Virus record (IMG/VR): IMGVR_UViG_3300050021_000090
Coordinates: 1-51,584 of that record
Strand: one strand, 5' to 3'
DNA from: a virus
DNA: 51,584 nucleotides
Below, piece by piece: positions 42,959-49,545 of the stretch. A program made the position numbers and the translations under genes. Every line of letters begins with the position of its first letter. The stretch's first letter is position 1. Under the pieces are notes generated by a model, which worked only from the letters and a program-made list of their open reading frames with translations, had not been told where the DNA came from and ran no database searches.

Positions 42959-43260
42959 TTCAAAGCATACGTGACGAGTTTATCCAATACAAACGTAGCC
43001 ACAATATCATCGGCGATGCAATCCCGCTCGAGATCGTGCTTGACTTCCTCGAGATACACTGTGAAGGCAAGCTTCCAAAGTTGATCTCAGTTAAGGAAGC
43101 CTCGAAGCTCCTCGGGATGAAGCAAAACAAGGGATACGAATTATGCAGGGCCGGAATATGGCCGGTCATTCACGTAACCGGGAGTAGATACATGAAGATT
43201 GACACAAAGAAGTTTTTGGAGATGTATCCGGTTCTAAAACCGGCGGTGCTAAAACCATGA
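42955..43260 (+). CDS. Excisionase/MerR-type HTH protein (101 aa)
   Basis: LISVKEASKLLGMKQNKGYE followed by GIWPVIHVTGSRYMKIDTKKF matches a helix-turn-helix plus wing of the excisionase family. ATG 42955 overlaps the previous stop. No integrase is in the genome, so it is more likely a transcription regulator than an excisionase. Confidence 0.7.
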   Translation: MIQSIRDEFIQYKRSHNIIGDAIPLEIVLDFLEIHCEGKLPKLISVKEASKLLGMKQNKGYELCRAGIWPVIHVTGSRYMKIDTKKFLEMYPVLKPAVLKP

Positions 43261-43607
43261 GCGAATGGAGTGACTTTTTTAAGAAATTAGGTACAGATGT
43301 CCTCGGCGTTGATTTGAAGGGCTACACGCCGACGGAGGCACTTGAAGCTGCAATCGAGAAACTCAATGAGAATAGAGGTGAGAATATGGAAAATAACCAA
43401 ATGGAGGACGACAAGGAGCTACTCGGCGGTTTGGTCGGTTGGCTCAAGGAATGCAATTACACGATGACCTATGAGGACAACATATTCATCGGCACGTATC
43501 TTGAGTTTACGAAAGAGAACAGCGGCGCAACGGTTCGGATCACATTGAGCAAGGAACTTCGGGTCGCAATGGCCGCGGAGGGAGTTGAGCAATGGATGAA
43601 AGCATGA
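43257..43607 (+). CDS. Hypothetical protein (116 aa) with possible internal start
   Basis: The N-terminal 40 residues look helical (EWSDFFKKLGTDVLG). An in-frame ATG at 43386 has GAGGTGAG in front and could make a 73-residue second product beginning MENNQMEDDK. The C-terminal half is alpha/beta. No family recognised. Confidence 0.6.
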   Translation: MSEWSDFFKKLGTDVLGVDLKGYTPTEALEAAIEKLNENRGENMENNQMEDDKELLGGLVGWLKECNYTMTYEDNIFIGTYLEFTKENSGATVRITLSKELRVAMAAEGVEQWMKA

Positions 43608-44017
43608 CCTCATCCACCGAGATTTTAAAGGCGATGAGTGATGGCTTGACCGAAGCCGCTGACAAGATTCTCGCCGAGACGAACCTCATGATCGACGACA
43701 CATACGAGGCGCAGGGGATCAAGGACATCGTCGACACTGCCGAGGCGATGGCGTTCGTCGATGCCGCACTCGAGAAGGACATGGACACCAACAAAGCGAA
43801 ATACACAAGCGAAAAGGCGCGGGATATGGCAACCGCCTTCAATCTCTCTCAAAGCGACCTTTATATGCAGCGCAGGCTCGAGCATCGGGCAAAGATGGCG
43901 CTGGTCGAGAAACGCAAAGCGACGATCCTACGACTCCACGAACAACGCCGTGACTTGATGGCATACATTGAGTTCGCCAAGATATGCGGCGTCAGTTTTG
44001 CGGAGGGCTGTCCATGA
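43592..44017 (+). CDS. Helical hypothetical protein (141 aa)
   Basis: GGAGGG precedes ATG 43592. It is nearly all helix, with EAADKILAETNLMIDDTYEAQ and a basic coiled stretch HRAKMALVEKRKATILRLHE. It may dimerise. Coupled to the next zinc-ribbon gene by ATGA. Confidence 0.6.
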   Translation: MDESMTSSTEILKAMSDGLTEAADKILAETNLMIDDTYEAQGIKDIVDTAEAMAFVDAALEKDMDTNKAKYTSEKARDMATAFNLSQSDLYMQRRLEHRAKMALVEKRKATILRLHEQRRDLMAYIEFAKICGVSFAEGCP

Positions 44018-44157
44018 GCGATGATACGCCGTGTTGTCGACGATGCAAACACCCATTGAACTCAAGAGAACAGAACAACGGCATTTGTCAGCGTTGTGCG
44101 GATGACATCATGGCAAACGATAAGACGTCATGGACGCAAGCAAGTCTCGAATGTTAA
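44014..44157 (+). CDS. Zinc-ribbon miniprotein (47 aa)
   Basis: CCRRCKHPLN and ICQRCADD form two CxxC pairs. A similar ribbon occurs at 49414-49545. Just upstream of the histone-like gene. Probably nucleic-acid binding. Confidence 0.6.
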   Translation: MSDDTPCCRRCKHPLNSREQNNGICQRCADDIMANDKTSWTQASLEC

Positions 44158-44178
44158 AGGAGGTGACAACAAAACAAC

Positions 44179-44364
44179 ATGATAAGTGAAGCAGCATTCG
44201 ATAAAGCCTGCAAAGCCGCAGGCGCAAAGCAGGTCAGCGAAGCAGCACTCAACGAATTCGACGCGGTGATGACTGCCAAGATGAACGCAATCGCAACCGC
44301 CGCAGTCGCATCAATGACCGCAGCGAAGCGTGTTCGTATAGAACCGGCCGACATAACGGCATAA
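44179..44364 (+). CDS. Archaeal histone-fold protein (61 aa)
   Basis: The protein aligns along nearly its whole length with archaeal histones such as HMfB. Helix 1 ends KACKAAG, loop 1 is AKQVS (AERVS in HMfB), helix 2 is the long Ala-rich stretch from about 21 to 49, loop 2 is KRVRIEPADI (GRKTIKAEDI). Arg51 and Asp58 keep the Arg-Asp clamp at the same spacing. Helix 3 is cut short after Thr-Ala, and the usual loop Thr is Arg. SD GGAGGTG lies about 13 bases upstream of the ATG at 44179. It could coat or bend viral or host DNA. A terminator follows at once. Confidence 0.75.
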   Translation: MISEAAFDKACKAAGAKQVSEAALNEFDAVMTAKMNAIATAAVASMTAAKRVRIEPADITA

Positions 44365-44393
44365 GAGGGACAATAAAAGTCCCTCTTTTTTTT
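44364..44393 (+). terminator. Hairpin plus T-tract terminator after histone gene
   Basis: Eight-base-pair stem AGAGGGAC/GTCCCTCT (44364-44371 with 44379-44386), loop AATAAAA, then eight Ts. It overlaps the histone-like stop. It resembles the terminator at 4060. Confidence 0.8.
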
Positions 44394-44405
44394 ATTGGAG
44401 AAAAT

Positions 44406-44579
44406 ATGAAAATTGAATTGGATATTGTAGGATTGGCATACGTCTCTGTCGAGGACGACGCAGGCGCTCCGTTCATGGACATGAATACAGGCATAACAGC
44501 CGCTATGGCCTTATTAGATAGCACTTTAGAACGTGCAACAGCGTCATCAAGCAGAGAACGAGAAACGAGGCGCGAATGA
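44406..44579 (+). CDS. Hypothetical protein (57 aa)
   Basis: TTGGAGAAA precedes ATG 44406. MKIELDIVGLAYVSVEDDAG, then a helix ALLDSTLERA and a charged end. No family. Confidence 0.5.
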   Translation: MKIELDIVGLAYVSVEDDAGAPFMDMNTGITAAMALLDSTLERATASSSRERETRRE

Positions 44580-44597
44580 GGATGGGAGTTAATAACG

Positions 44598-44900
44598 ATG
44601 AGTCTTGAGGACGAGATAAACACCGAAGCATGGGCGCTTAAACAAACAGCCCGGCAACTCGCAAGAACGATTGAGGACATGGAATATCACGACCGTGACC
44701 GCGAGAGAAGGATGTTAAAAATCATCGCGGAACGACTCGAGAATCAGGCCGATCGATTGTCTCGAGTCAACGAACAACCTGATAAGGTCGAAACCTGCAA
44801 ATGCAACAGTTCGCAGTATAATGTAACGCCTGGGACTCTTAAAGAGAAGTGGCCGCCCGGAGCGTATGAACGAATATACGGAGGAAAAGATGACCGTTGA
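44598..44900 (+). CDS. Coiled-coil protein with CxC pair (100 aa)
   Basis: GGGAG precedes ATG 44598. Long helix (EAWALKQTARQLARTIEDM ... ERLENQADRL) followed by ETCKCNSSQ. Its 3' end contains the SD for the peptidase gene. Function unknown. Confidence 0.55.
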   Translation: MSLEDEINTEAWALKQTARQLARTIEDMEYHDRDRERRMLKIIAERLENQADRLSRVNEQPDKVETCKCNSSQYNVTPGTLKEKWPPGAYERIYGGKDDR

Positions 44901-45789
44901 AAGAAAGTTTGGATGGTTTCCGTCGATGCCTGATATGCGGAACAAGATATTCCCATCGCTTGCGCCGACAATTGATCCGACGAAACCGATCGACATAAGC
45001 GCAGGCGATTCTCCCGTTTATAATCAAAACGGATTCGGCGAATGTACAGGCATGGCGTGCAAGTCAGCCTTCGAGTATTGGCAGAAAAAGAACTTCGCAG
45101 GCAAATACACCGACGTCAGTGCGATGTTCATCTACAAAATGGCGCGGGATCTGTTAGGGTTACATGGCGACAGTGGCGCAACATTGAAAGCCGTGACGAT
45201 GGCCGCGAATAAATATGGCTGTCCTCCGACGACTTCGTGGCCGAACACTGCAAAGAACCTCAACAAAGAACCGACAGCGGCAGTTAAAGCGACTGCCAAG
45301 TTGACCGAGGCGATTGGCTACTACAATATCGACGTACCCGGCAAATCGCTCAATCAGATATTCCTCGACAGTCTTGGCGCATTCAGCGTCGCCGGACTGC
45401 CATTTATCGCAGGCGTTCCGGTTTACGCGTCATACGACCAAGGTGAAAAGACAGGTTGGTTCCCGTATCCGGTTAAAGGCGAGGCAATTGTCGGCGGACA
45501 CGCACTCGAATATTGTGCATGGCTTCCTGACTTAGTCATCACCAACGAAAGCGATGGATCAACAACGACAGGCGCATACAAGTTCAAAAATTCGTGGGAC
45601 ACAACATGGGGCGATCACGGATACGGCTATTTACCCAAGAAATACGCCGACATGGGATTATTGACGGATTATTGGGTTATAACGCTCGAGTCACATATCG
45701 CCAAGATGATCGGAAGGATCGCAACCGTCAACGGCGGAACATTAGAACCAATAAACCCGTCAGTGATGGTCGAAAACAACACGGGATAA
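44890..45789 (+). CDS. Papain-like cysteine peptidase (C1A family)
   Basis: The protein has 299 residues from ATG 44890, which has CGGAGG upstream (the ATG at 44866 lacks one). PVYNQNGFGECTGMACKSAF holds the oxyanion Gln46 and catalytic Cys52 at the papain spacing. GGHALEY gives His204, and KFKNSWDTTWGDHGYGY gives Asn234. No signal peptide or propeptide is visible. It could cut cell-surface protein (S-layer) for entry or release, or process virion proteins. The reading as a peptidase is strong; the target is inference. Confidence 0.88.
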   Translation: MTVERKFGWFPSMPDMRNKIFPSLAPTIDPTKPIDISAGDSPVYNQNGFGECTGMACKSAFEYWQKKNFAGKYTDVSAMFIYKMARDLLGLHGDSGATLKAVTMAANKYGCPPTTSWPNTAKNLNKEPTAAVKATAKLTEAIGYYNIDVPGKSLNQIFLDSLGAFSVAGLPFIAGVPVYASYDQGEKTGWFPYPVKGEAIVGGHALEYCAWLPDLVITNESDGSTTTGAYKFKNSWDTTWGDHGYGYLPKKYADMGLLTDYWVITLESHIAKMIGRIATVNGGTLEPINPSVMVENNTG

Positions 45790-45791
45790 AC

Positions 45792-46163
45792 ATGCTCAAT
45801 CCCGATTTCTCGATATTGAATTGGCGTCCGTTCTTAGAACTCCACGCCATCGAGAAACTCTTAAAGAGAATAGTTTACGGACGGCACTATTCAAAGCCGT
45901 CCGATCTTTTTTTCCAAGACCACAAGTGGCAAGCATGGGCAAGAGCACACGAATCAAAGCCGCCGACAGGACGCACAAAGCCAAGCATATCACCGCCGCC
46001 GTCTTTTTGGGACTCAAACAAACCAATGGCCGAGCGCGTCTCTGAGATTATTGACGATTCAAGAGACGGCAACAACGCAACCGACAAACAACGCGAGGGC
46101 GCTTATGCGTTTTATCTTGCACAGTTTCACGCCGATATAATCAACAAGGGCGGCAGACAATAA
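45792..46163 (+). CDS. Hypothetical protein (123 aa)
   Basis: It starts two bases after the peptidase stop. FSILNWRPFLELHAIEKLLK is helical, followed by a Pro/Ser-rich loop (KPSISPPPSFWDS) and a helical C-terminus. Coupling to the peptidase may mean a partner or inhibitor. No family recognised. Confidence 0.5.
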   Translation: MLNPDFSILNWRPFLELHAIEKLLKRIVYGRHYSKPSDLFFQDHKWQAWARAHESKPPTGRTKPSISPPPSFWDSNKPMAERVSEIIDDSRDGNNATDKQREGAYAFYLAQFHADIINKGGRQ

Positions 46164-46251
46164 CGCGAGAACGTTGTATCCAAGAACACGTCGAAAGTCT
46201 AAGGCACGACGAAGGTTGGGATAATCCCGCACCAAGAAAGGAGGTATTACG

Positions 46252-46296
46252 ATGATAAAACCAATCAACGAAGAGATGTACCACTCAACACTCTAA
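46252..46296 (+). CDS. Possible 14-residue leader peptide
   Basis: AAAGGAGGT stands just before ATG 46252, one of the strongest SDs in the window, yet the frame ends after MIKPINEEMYHSTL. It may be a leader peptide or a remnant. Upstream, 46164-46251 holds nothing convincing. Confidence 0.3.
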   Translation: MIKPINEEMYHSTL

Positions 46297-46302
46297 AACC
46301 AT

Positions 46303-46309
46303 TATATAG
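46303..46309 (+). promoter_or_regulatory. TATA box near 46320 gene
   Basis: TATATAG preceded by AAAACC (BRE-like). A start about 26 bases downstream would fall near 46332, after ATG 46320. The in-frame TTG at 46341 could be the actual start. Spacing is therefore ambiguous. Confidence 0.35.
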
Positions 46310-46319
46310 AATTCCTAAA

Positions 46320-46676
46320 ATGCTGCATCGGATACACAGATTGCAGGGAGTTAAACTCGGCGAGAGCATCCTTATATCGAGATGTCTCGCCTATTTTATC
46401 AACAATAATATCACGGTTACTGAAGTCACCGATCGTTGTCACTTGCCGCATGGATCATTCCTTAATGCGTTCCCCGTAGACAACCGCGATACTGACTATG
46501 ATTACCGCAGGATCTTGATTAAATGGGTTCGCAGGATCTACGATCTCGGCCCCGATATGTTTGAGAACAGCATATACCGATGGGACGGCCGACAATTTGT
46601 AGAACTCAAAGAACTTAGAGGTATAAAGGATAATCAAACCTCGGGGATTATACGAACGAATAATGAGATGATTTAA
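46320..46676 (+). CDS. Hypothetical protein (118 aa), start uncertain
   Basis: No SD precedes ATG 46320, and TTG 46341 is an alternative. ILISRCLAYFINNNITVTEV and HLPHGSFLNAF, YDYRRILIKWVRRIYD suggest a helical DNA-binding fold like a small HTH. No certain family. Confidence 0.5.
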   Translation: MLHRIHRLQGVKLGESILISRCLAYFINNNITVTEVTDRCHLPHGSFLNAFPVDNRDTDYDYRRILIKWVRRIYDLGPDMFENSIYRWDGRQFVELKELRGIKDNQTSGIIRTNNEMI

Positions 46677-46724
46677 AGCAAAGGTGATTATGAGCAATTT
46701 TACTTTAGTTGACAAGAGGCAACC

Positions 46725-46913
46725 ATGAGATACTTAAAGTACGATGATGCGATCGAGTGGCTCAATAAAGCGTTCGGGAATATCGTATCATCCGAGTTTA
46801 AGAAAGCGATTGATCGAGGTGATATTGAATATCTATCTGATGGACGAGATACAGAGGAAGATCGACCCGGAGCGATCAAGATCAAGGCAAGGGATTATTC
46901 AAAGGAGGACTAA
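46725..46913 (+). CDS. Hypothetical protein (62 aa)
   Basis: AGAGG precedes ATG 46725. YLKYDDAIEWLNKAFGNIV, then an acidic DGRDTEEDRPG and a basic end. A 12-codon frame at 46690 with AAAGGTG overlaps its start, perhaps for coupling. Confidence 0.5.
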   Translation: MRYLKYDDAIEWLNKAFGNIVSSEFKKAIDRGDIEYLSDGRDTEEDRPGAIKIKARDYSKED

Positions 46914-47309
46914 ATGAATCTATTATCCAAACGACAAGCGATGGAGAAAGACGTTGAGATCGATCCGAGATCCGTTGTCACCTACGACAGCGAGGTCAAG
47001 GACAACGATATGAACTTCATCGAGAAAGATCTACGACGACAACTTTGGTTGTTCTGTAAACAGAAAGACATTGACTTCAACACATTGAAGTTAAGTCCGA
47101 TCGAATCAGAACCGATCAACAAGGAGGATCCTAAAGGAATGTGGCGATACAGTCTCGCGGCATCTATCCCGAATCCTGTCACGATGCAAAACACAATCGG
47201 AGCATCGGCAGTCTATCCGTATGCGTTCTTAGTTAAGCACGGCATTTTGCTCGATGAGTCAATACATCTAGATCAAGAGGCAAACGATGGGCGCGAACTC
47301 ACCGAGTAG
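46914..47309 (+). CDS. Hypothetical protein (131 aa)
   Basis: AAAGGAGG precedes ATG 46914. NFIEKDLRRQLWLFCKQKDI is helical, followed by an alpha/beta C-terminal part. Overlaps the RHH-like gene by 23 bases. No family. Confidence 0.55.
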   Translation: MNLLSKRQAMEKDVEIDPRSVVTYDSEVKDNDMNFIEKDLRRQLWLFCKQKDIDFNTLKLSPIESEPINKEDPKGMWRYSLAASIPNPVTMQNTIGASAVYPYAFLVKHGILLDESIHLDQEANDGRELTE

Positions 47310-47463
47310 ACTCAACTATGTGCATCTCACGATTAAGAAAGATCCGTATGGTGATCTGATAATGAAGTGGGCCGATGAACGTGGCATTACTCGAGTCGAG
47401 ATGCTCGAGAGAATCACGATGACATACGCTGCATTCAAAGGGCAAACGGTGATCGGCGAATGA
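47287..47463 (+). CDS. RHH-like DNA-binding protein (58 aa)
   Basis: VHLTIKKDPYGDLIMKWADE and GITRVEMLERITMTYAAFKG give a strand then two helices. The last 46 bases recur at 48673-48718 with two changes, leaving only a fragment there. Overlaps its neighbours. Confidence 0.5.
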   Translation: MGANSPSRLNYVHLTIKKDPYGDLIMKWADERGITRVEMLERITMTYAAFKGQTVIGE

Positions 47464-47464
47464 G
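47419..47464 (+). repeat. Direct repeat A (copy 1)
   Basis: The first 35 bases, from ATGACATAC onward, match 48673-48707 exactly; over 46 bases there are two changes. Copy 2 is the end of a broken gene. Confidence 0.85.
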
Positions 47465-47564
47465 ACTTAAACAGATTGTATTTGATACGAAGGTCGTGAT
47501 CTTTATGGAGGTTGCGATCTTAATCATGACGTTCTTGCGAATCGAACGCAGGTTAAGATCGTGA
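47460..47564 (+). CDS. 34-residue membrane peptide
   Basis: ATG 47460 overlaps the previous stop. MRLKQIVFDTKVVIFMEVAI and LIMTFL form one hydrophobic helix with a basic C-terminus (RIERRLRS). Overlaps the next GTG. Confidence 0.4.
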   Translation: MRLKQIVFDTKVVIFMEVAILIMTFLRIERRLRS

Positions 47565-47803
47565 CATTAACCGAACAGGATAAAGACACACTGTTCGCGG
47601 TCTTAGGGCCGACGATGTATAGTTTCGTTGAATCAATTGAGATGACATACAAACCAATGACCGCGACGATCGAGTGTCCGTGTGGCAAACAGTTCGAACA
47701 TGAGTTCCTCGCTGGAATCGCTGAGAAGATTAACACAACCCGAGAATCCGAAAAACAAAAGACCGGGGTTTTGAGTAAACCTGTGGACAAAGAGGACAAT
47801 TAA
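47561..47803 (+). CDS. Hypothetical protein with CxC motif (80 aa)
   Basis: GTG 47561. An N-terminal helix (EQDKDTLFAVLGPTMYSF) is followed by MTATIECPCGKQFEHEF and a charged tail. Residues from MTYKPMTATI are identical in the gene at 49076. Confidence 0.5.
   Translation: MTLTEQDKDTLFAVLGPTMYSFVESIEMTYKPMTATIECPCGKQFEHEFLAGIAEKINTTRESEKQKTGVLSKPVDKEDN
47641..47708 (+). repeat. Direct repeat B (copy 1), 68 bp perfect
   Basis: Identical to 49075-49142. It encodes MTYKPMTATIECPCG and following residues in both copies; here it is the middle of a gene, there the start. Confidence 0.9.
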
Positions 47804-47831
47804 CCTTGTAAAAAAGTTATGATGTGAACAA

Positions 47832-47960
47832 ATGACCAAGGAGCACGTAATTAGATTTTTAGAACGGATGATAGTCGAAGGAACTGGTGGCGATTACTCT
47901 AAGCAAGAGATGCAAGAAAAAATAGACCTACTGAAAAAAGAGATGAAGGGTGAAAAATGA
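47832..47960 (+). CDS. Helical miniprotein (42 aa)
   Basis: MTKEHVIRFLERMIVEGTGG then SKQEMQEKIDLLKKEMKG. It has only a weak SD. Couples to the next gene by ATGA. Confidence 0.4.
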   Translation: MTKEHVIRFLERMIVEGTGGDYSKQEMQEKIDLLKKEMKGEK

Positions 47961-48118
47961 TTATAAAAGAAATTGACGACCTTAAAATAAGTATTGCCAA
48001 ACTTGAAACTGAGGTTAAAGAAGGGCGCGTTCTGAGTTGGCGAAACGAGGCCGACGTATCATCGGCGCGTTGTCTCGTTGATTTAGTTCTGCACGACCAA
48101 AAGAAGGAAGAAAAATGA
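47957..48118 (+). CDS. Coiled-coil miniprotein with GRVLSWRNE motif (53 aa)
   Basis: IIKEIDDLKISIAKLETEV is a short coiled-coil, followed by KEGRVLSWRNEADVSSA. The GRVLSxxNE motif also occurs in the scaffold protein at 1442, so the two may share an evolutionary piece. Function unknown. Confidence 0.45.
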   Translation: MIIKEIDDLKISIAKLETEVKEGRVLSWRNEADVSSARCLVDLVLHDQKKEEK

Positions 48119-48129
48119 GGGTTTGAAAA

Positions 48130-48258
48130 ATGACTTGTAAACATTTTCGAGTCGTTGAAGTGGAGAATAATAGGGGTTTTTATCTTTGCGTCCTTTTTAA
48201 ACTCCGCGTAACGAAAGAATTTTGCGGGGTAGGGTGTAAAAAGGAAGAAGAAAAATGA
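48130..48258 (+). CDS. Cys-containing miniprotein (42 aa)
   Basis: MTCKHFRVVEVENNRGFYLC, then FCGVGCKKEEE. Cys/His ligands for one zinc are possible. Its ends (GAAGAAAAATGAGG, GTGAAAAATG) repeat those of the gene before, a sign of tandem duplication. Confidence 0.45.
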   Translation: MTCKHFRVVEVENNRGFYLCVLFKLRVTKEFCGVGCKKEEEK

Positions 48259-48268
48259 GGTGTGAAAA

Positions 48269-48583
48269 ATGGCATCAGACGAATGGCGGAAATTTTTAGC
48301 AGAGAATTTCAAAGACGAAGGAGACGTTGCCTTAAATTTAGAAGAGCTTACGGTAGAGCAAATTCATGGTTTCTTAGGCATCGCAGAACGCAGGCTATTA
48401 GCATACACCGCAGAACAAGGCCACAAGGGAATGATGACACGCATTGTTATGTGGAAGTTAGACGAAATTCGCCGTCAACTTAAATACGCTCGCAATTCGC
48501 TAGGGACGGTTATAGGCTTTGAAACGTGGCTTACTAATGTGATAGAAAGCGCAAGGAAAGGAGAAAGAGATATAACTGAGTGA
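48269..48583 (+). CDS. Helical hypothetical protein (104 aa)
   Basis: GAGGTGTG precedes ATG 48269. LNLEELTVEQIHGFLGIAER and MTRIVMWKLDEIRRQLKYA are helical. Possibly nucleic-acid binding. No family. Confidence 0.55.
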   Translation: MASDEWRKFLAENFKDEGDVALNLEELTVEQIHGFLGIAERRLLAYTAEQGHKGMMTRIVMWKLDEIRRQLKYARNSLGTVIGFETWLTNVIESARKGERDITE

Positions 48584-48650
48584 GGTATACTTAATTCAGC
48601 GAATTGAGTTAGGGCATTTCTCGATTCGTGAGGATGGGAGCATAAGGGAT

Positions 48651-48673
48651 AAGACCATTTTTTCACCTCCTTA
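48651..48673 (+). repeat. Intergenic repeat with anti-SD-like end (copy 1)
   Basis: AAGACCATTTTTTCACCTCCTTA recurs at 49617-49639; the 11 bases TCACCTCCTTA also occur at 36260. The upstream part (GGGAGCATAAGGGAT) loosely matches GGAAGCATATAAAAGAGTT in the other copy. Confidence 0.8.
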
Positions 48674-48717
48674 TGACATACGCTGCATTCAAAGGGCAAA
48701 CGGTGATTGGAGAATGA
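48673..48717 (+). pseudogene. Fragment of RHH-like gene (duplicate tail)
   Basis: Reads MTYAAFKGQTVIGE, the last 14 residues of the protein at 47287-47463. It has no SD and no N-terminal part. It joins directly to the repeat element at 48651, marking a recombination junction. Confidence 0.65.
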
Positions 48718-48848
48718 GCGAACTAAGTTTAAGAACGTGTCTTGCGATTGATCTGTATCCGGGAATAACGTGCGCTGAATGTTTGAAGGATCATAACGGT
48801 TGCAGATACAAGCGGGAGGAACGTATGATGCAAGAGAGGCACGAATGA
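48714..48848 (+). CDS. Cys-rich miniprotein (44 aa)
   Basis: TTGGAGA precedes ATG 48714. LRTCLAIDLYPGITCAECLK then NGCRYKREER holds four Cys. Overlaps the next start. Zinc binding is likely. Confidence 0.5.
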   Translation: MSELSLRTCLAIDLYPGITCAECLKDHNGCRYKREERMMQERHE

Positions 48849-49072
48849 ACACATCGATCGCTTGCAGGAAGCAAACACATGCACAGTTCAATTATCTCCG
48901 TCACAAAATGGCGATCCATCGTGCGAAGTATATGACGCAAGACGAGTTGCTTTGTTTGTTGCTTGACAACTTCGATTATTGTGTATTGGAGAACGAGATC
49001 GACGTTGACTCAACTGTGGATCAGATCGTTCCGCATAAGGTGGACACAAGGGATGATTCATTGATATGGTGA
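48845..49072 (+). CDS. RHH-like protein (75 aa)
   Basis: AGAGG precedes ATG 48845, which overlaps the previous stop. HAQFNYLRHKMAIHRAKYMT then QDELLCLLLDNFDYCVLE is helical. A regulator is possible. Confidence 0.45.
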   Translation: MNTSIACRKQTHAQFNYLRHKMAIHRAKYMTQDELLCLLLDNFDYCVLENEIDVDSTVDQIVPHKVDTRDDSLIW

Positions 49073-49074
49073 AC

Positions 49075-49142
49075 GATGACATACAAACCAATGACCGCGA
49101 CGATCGAGTGTCCGTGTGGCAAACAGTTCGAACATGAGTTCC
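49075..49142 (+). repeat. Direct repeat B (copy 2), 68 bp perfect
   Basis: Identical to 47641-47708; here the repeat supplies the start codon and first residues of a gene. Confidence 0.9.
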
Positions 49143-49264
49143 GAGTCAGAAACAAGAACGGCAAGATCATCAAGACCAACGGACGACCGCCGATCTATTG
49201 TCCTGACTGTGCGACCGAACGAAAGACACGAACCGCAACTCGCGGACATTGGATTCACCATTAA
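49076..49264 (+). CDS. Zinc-ribbon miniprotein (62 aa)
   Basis: ATIECPCGKQFEHEF and PIYCPDCATERKTR form CxC and CxxC pairs. The start is inside repeat B. Function unknown, probably DNA- or RNA-binding. Confidence 0.6.
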   Translation: MTYKPMTATIECPCGKQFEHEFRVRNKNGKIIKTNGRPPIYCPDCATERKTRTATRGHWIHH

Positions 49265-49265
49265 C

Positions 49266-49421
49266 ATGACGAACAGAAGATGCAACTCTCCGTATGTTTA
49301 TGAACTCGTCAAAGGTTGCCAGTTCTTAACCGTTGTCAAAGGCGAACGTCTTTGCAGTTGTCCGAACAACTGTGAGAGTTGTCGAGTTGGTATGATTCAG
49401 ATTAGAGGATTAGATGAATGA
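49266..49421 (+). CDS. Cys-rich miniprotein (51 aa)
   Basis: NRRCNSPYVYELVKGCQF, then RLCSCPNNCESCRVG holds six Cys, enough for a zinc cluster. The stop overlaps the next start. No family. Confidence 0.5.
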   Translation: MTNRRCNSPYVYELVKGCQFLTVVKGERLCSCPNNCESCRVGMIQIRGLDE

Positions 49422-49545
49422 GAAGATGAACTCGATTGACTTGCCACGTTGTGCAAGATGCGGCGTGAAGATGACGACACAAGATGCGATATGCAAACGA
49501 TGTAAGTGCATTATCGAATCAGAAGCAAACAAAGATAAAGATTGA
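49414..49545 (+). CDS. Zinc-ribbon miniprotein (43 aa)
   Basis: AGAGGAT precedes ATG 49414. RCARCGVKMTTQDAICKRCK is a compact ribbon, similar to the gene at 44014. Last gene of the accessory block. Confidence 0.55.
   Translation: MNEKMNSIDLPRCARCGVKMTTQDAICKRCKCIIESEANKDKD

Noticed and set aside
42955-43260. Excisionase of an integration module
   Set aside because: The HTH type fits, but no integrase or attachment site was found, so it is listed as a DNA-binding regulator.
46690-46728. 12-codon frame with SD before the 46725 gene
   Set aside because: Too short to call a gene; noted only as possible coupling to the next start.
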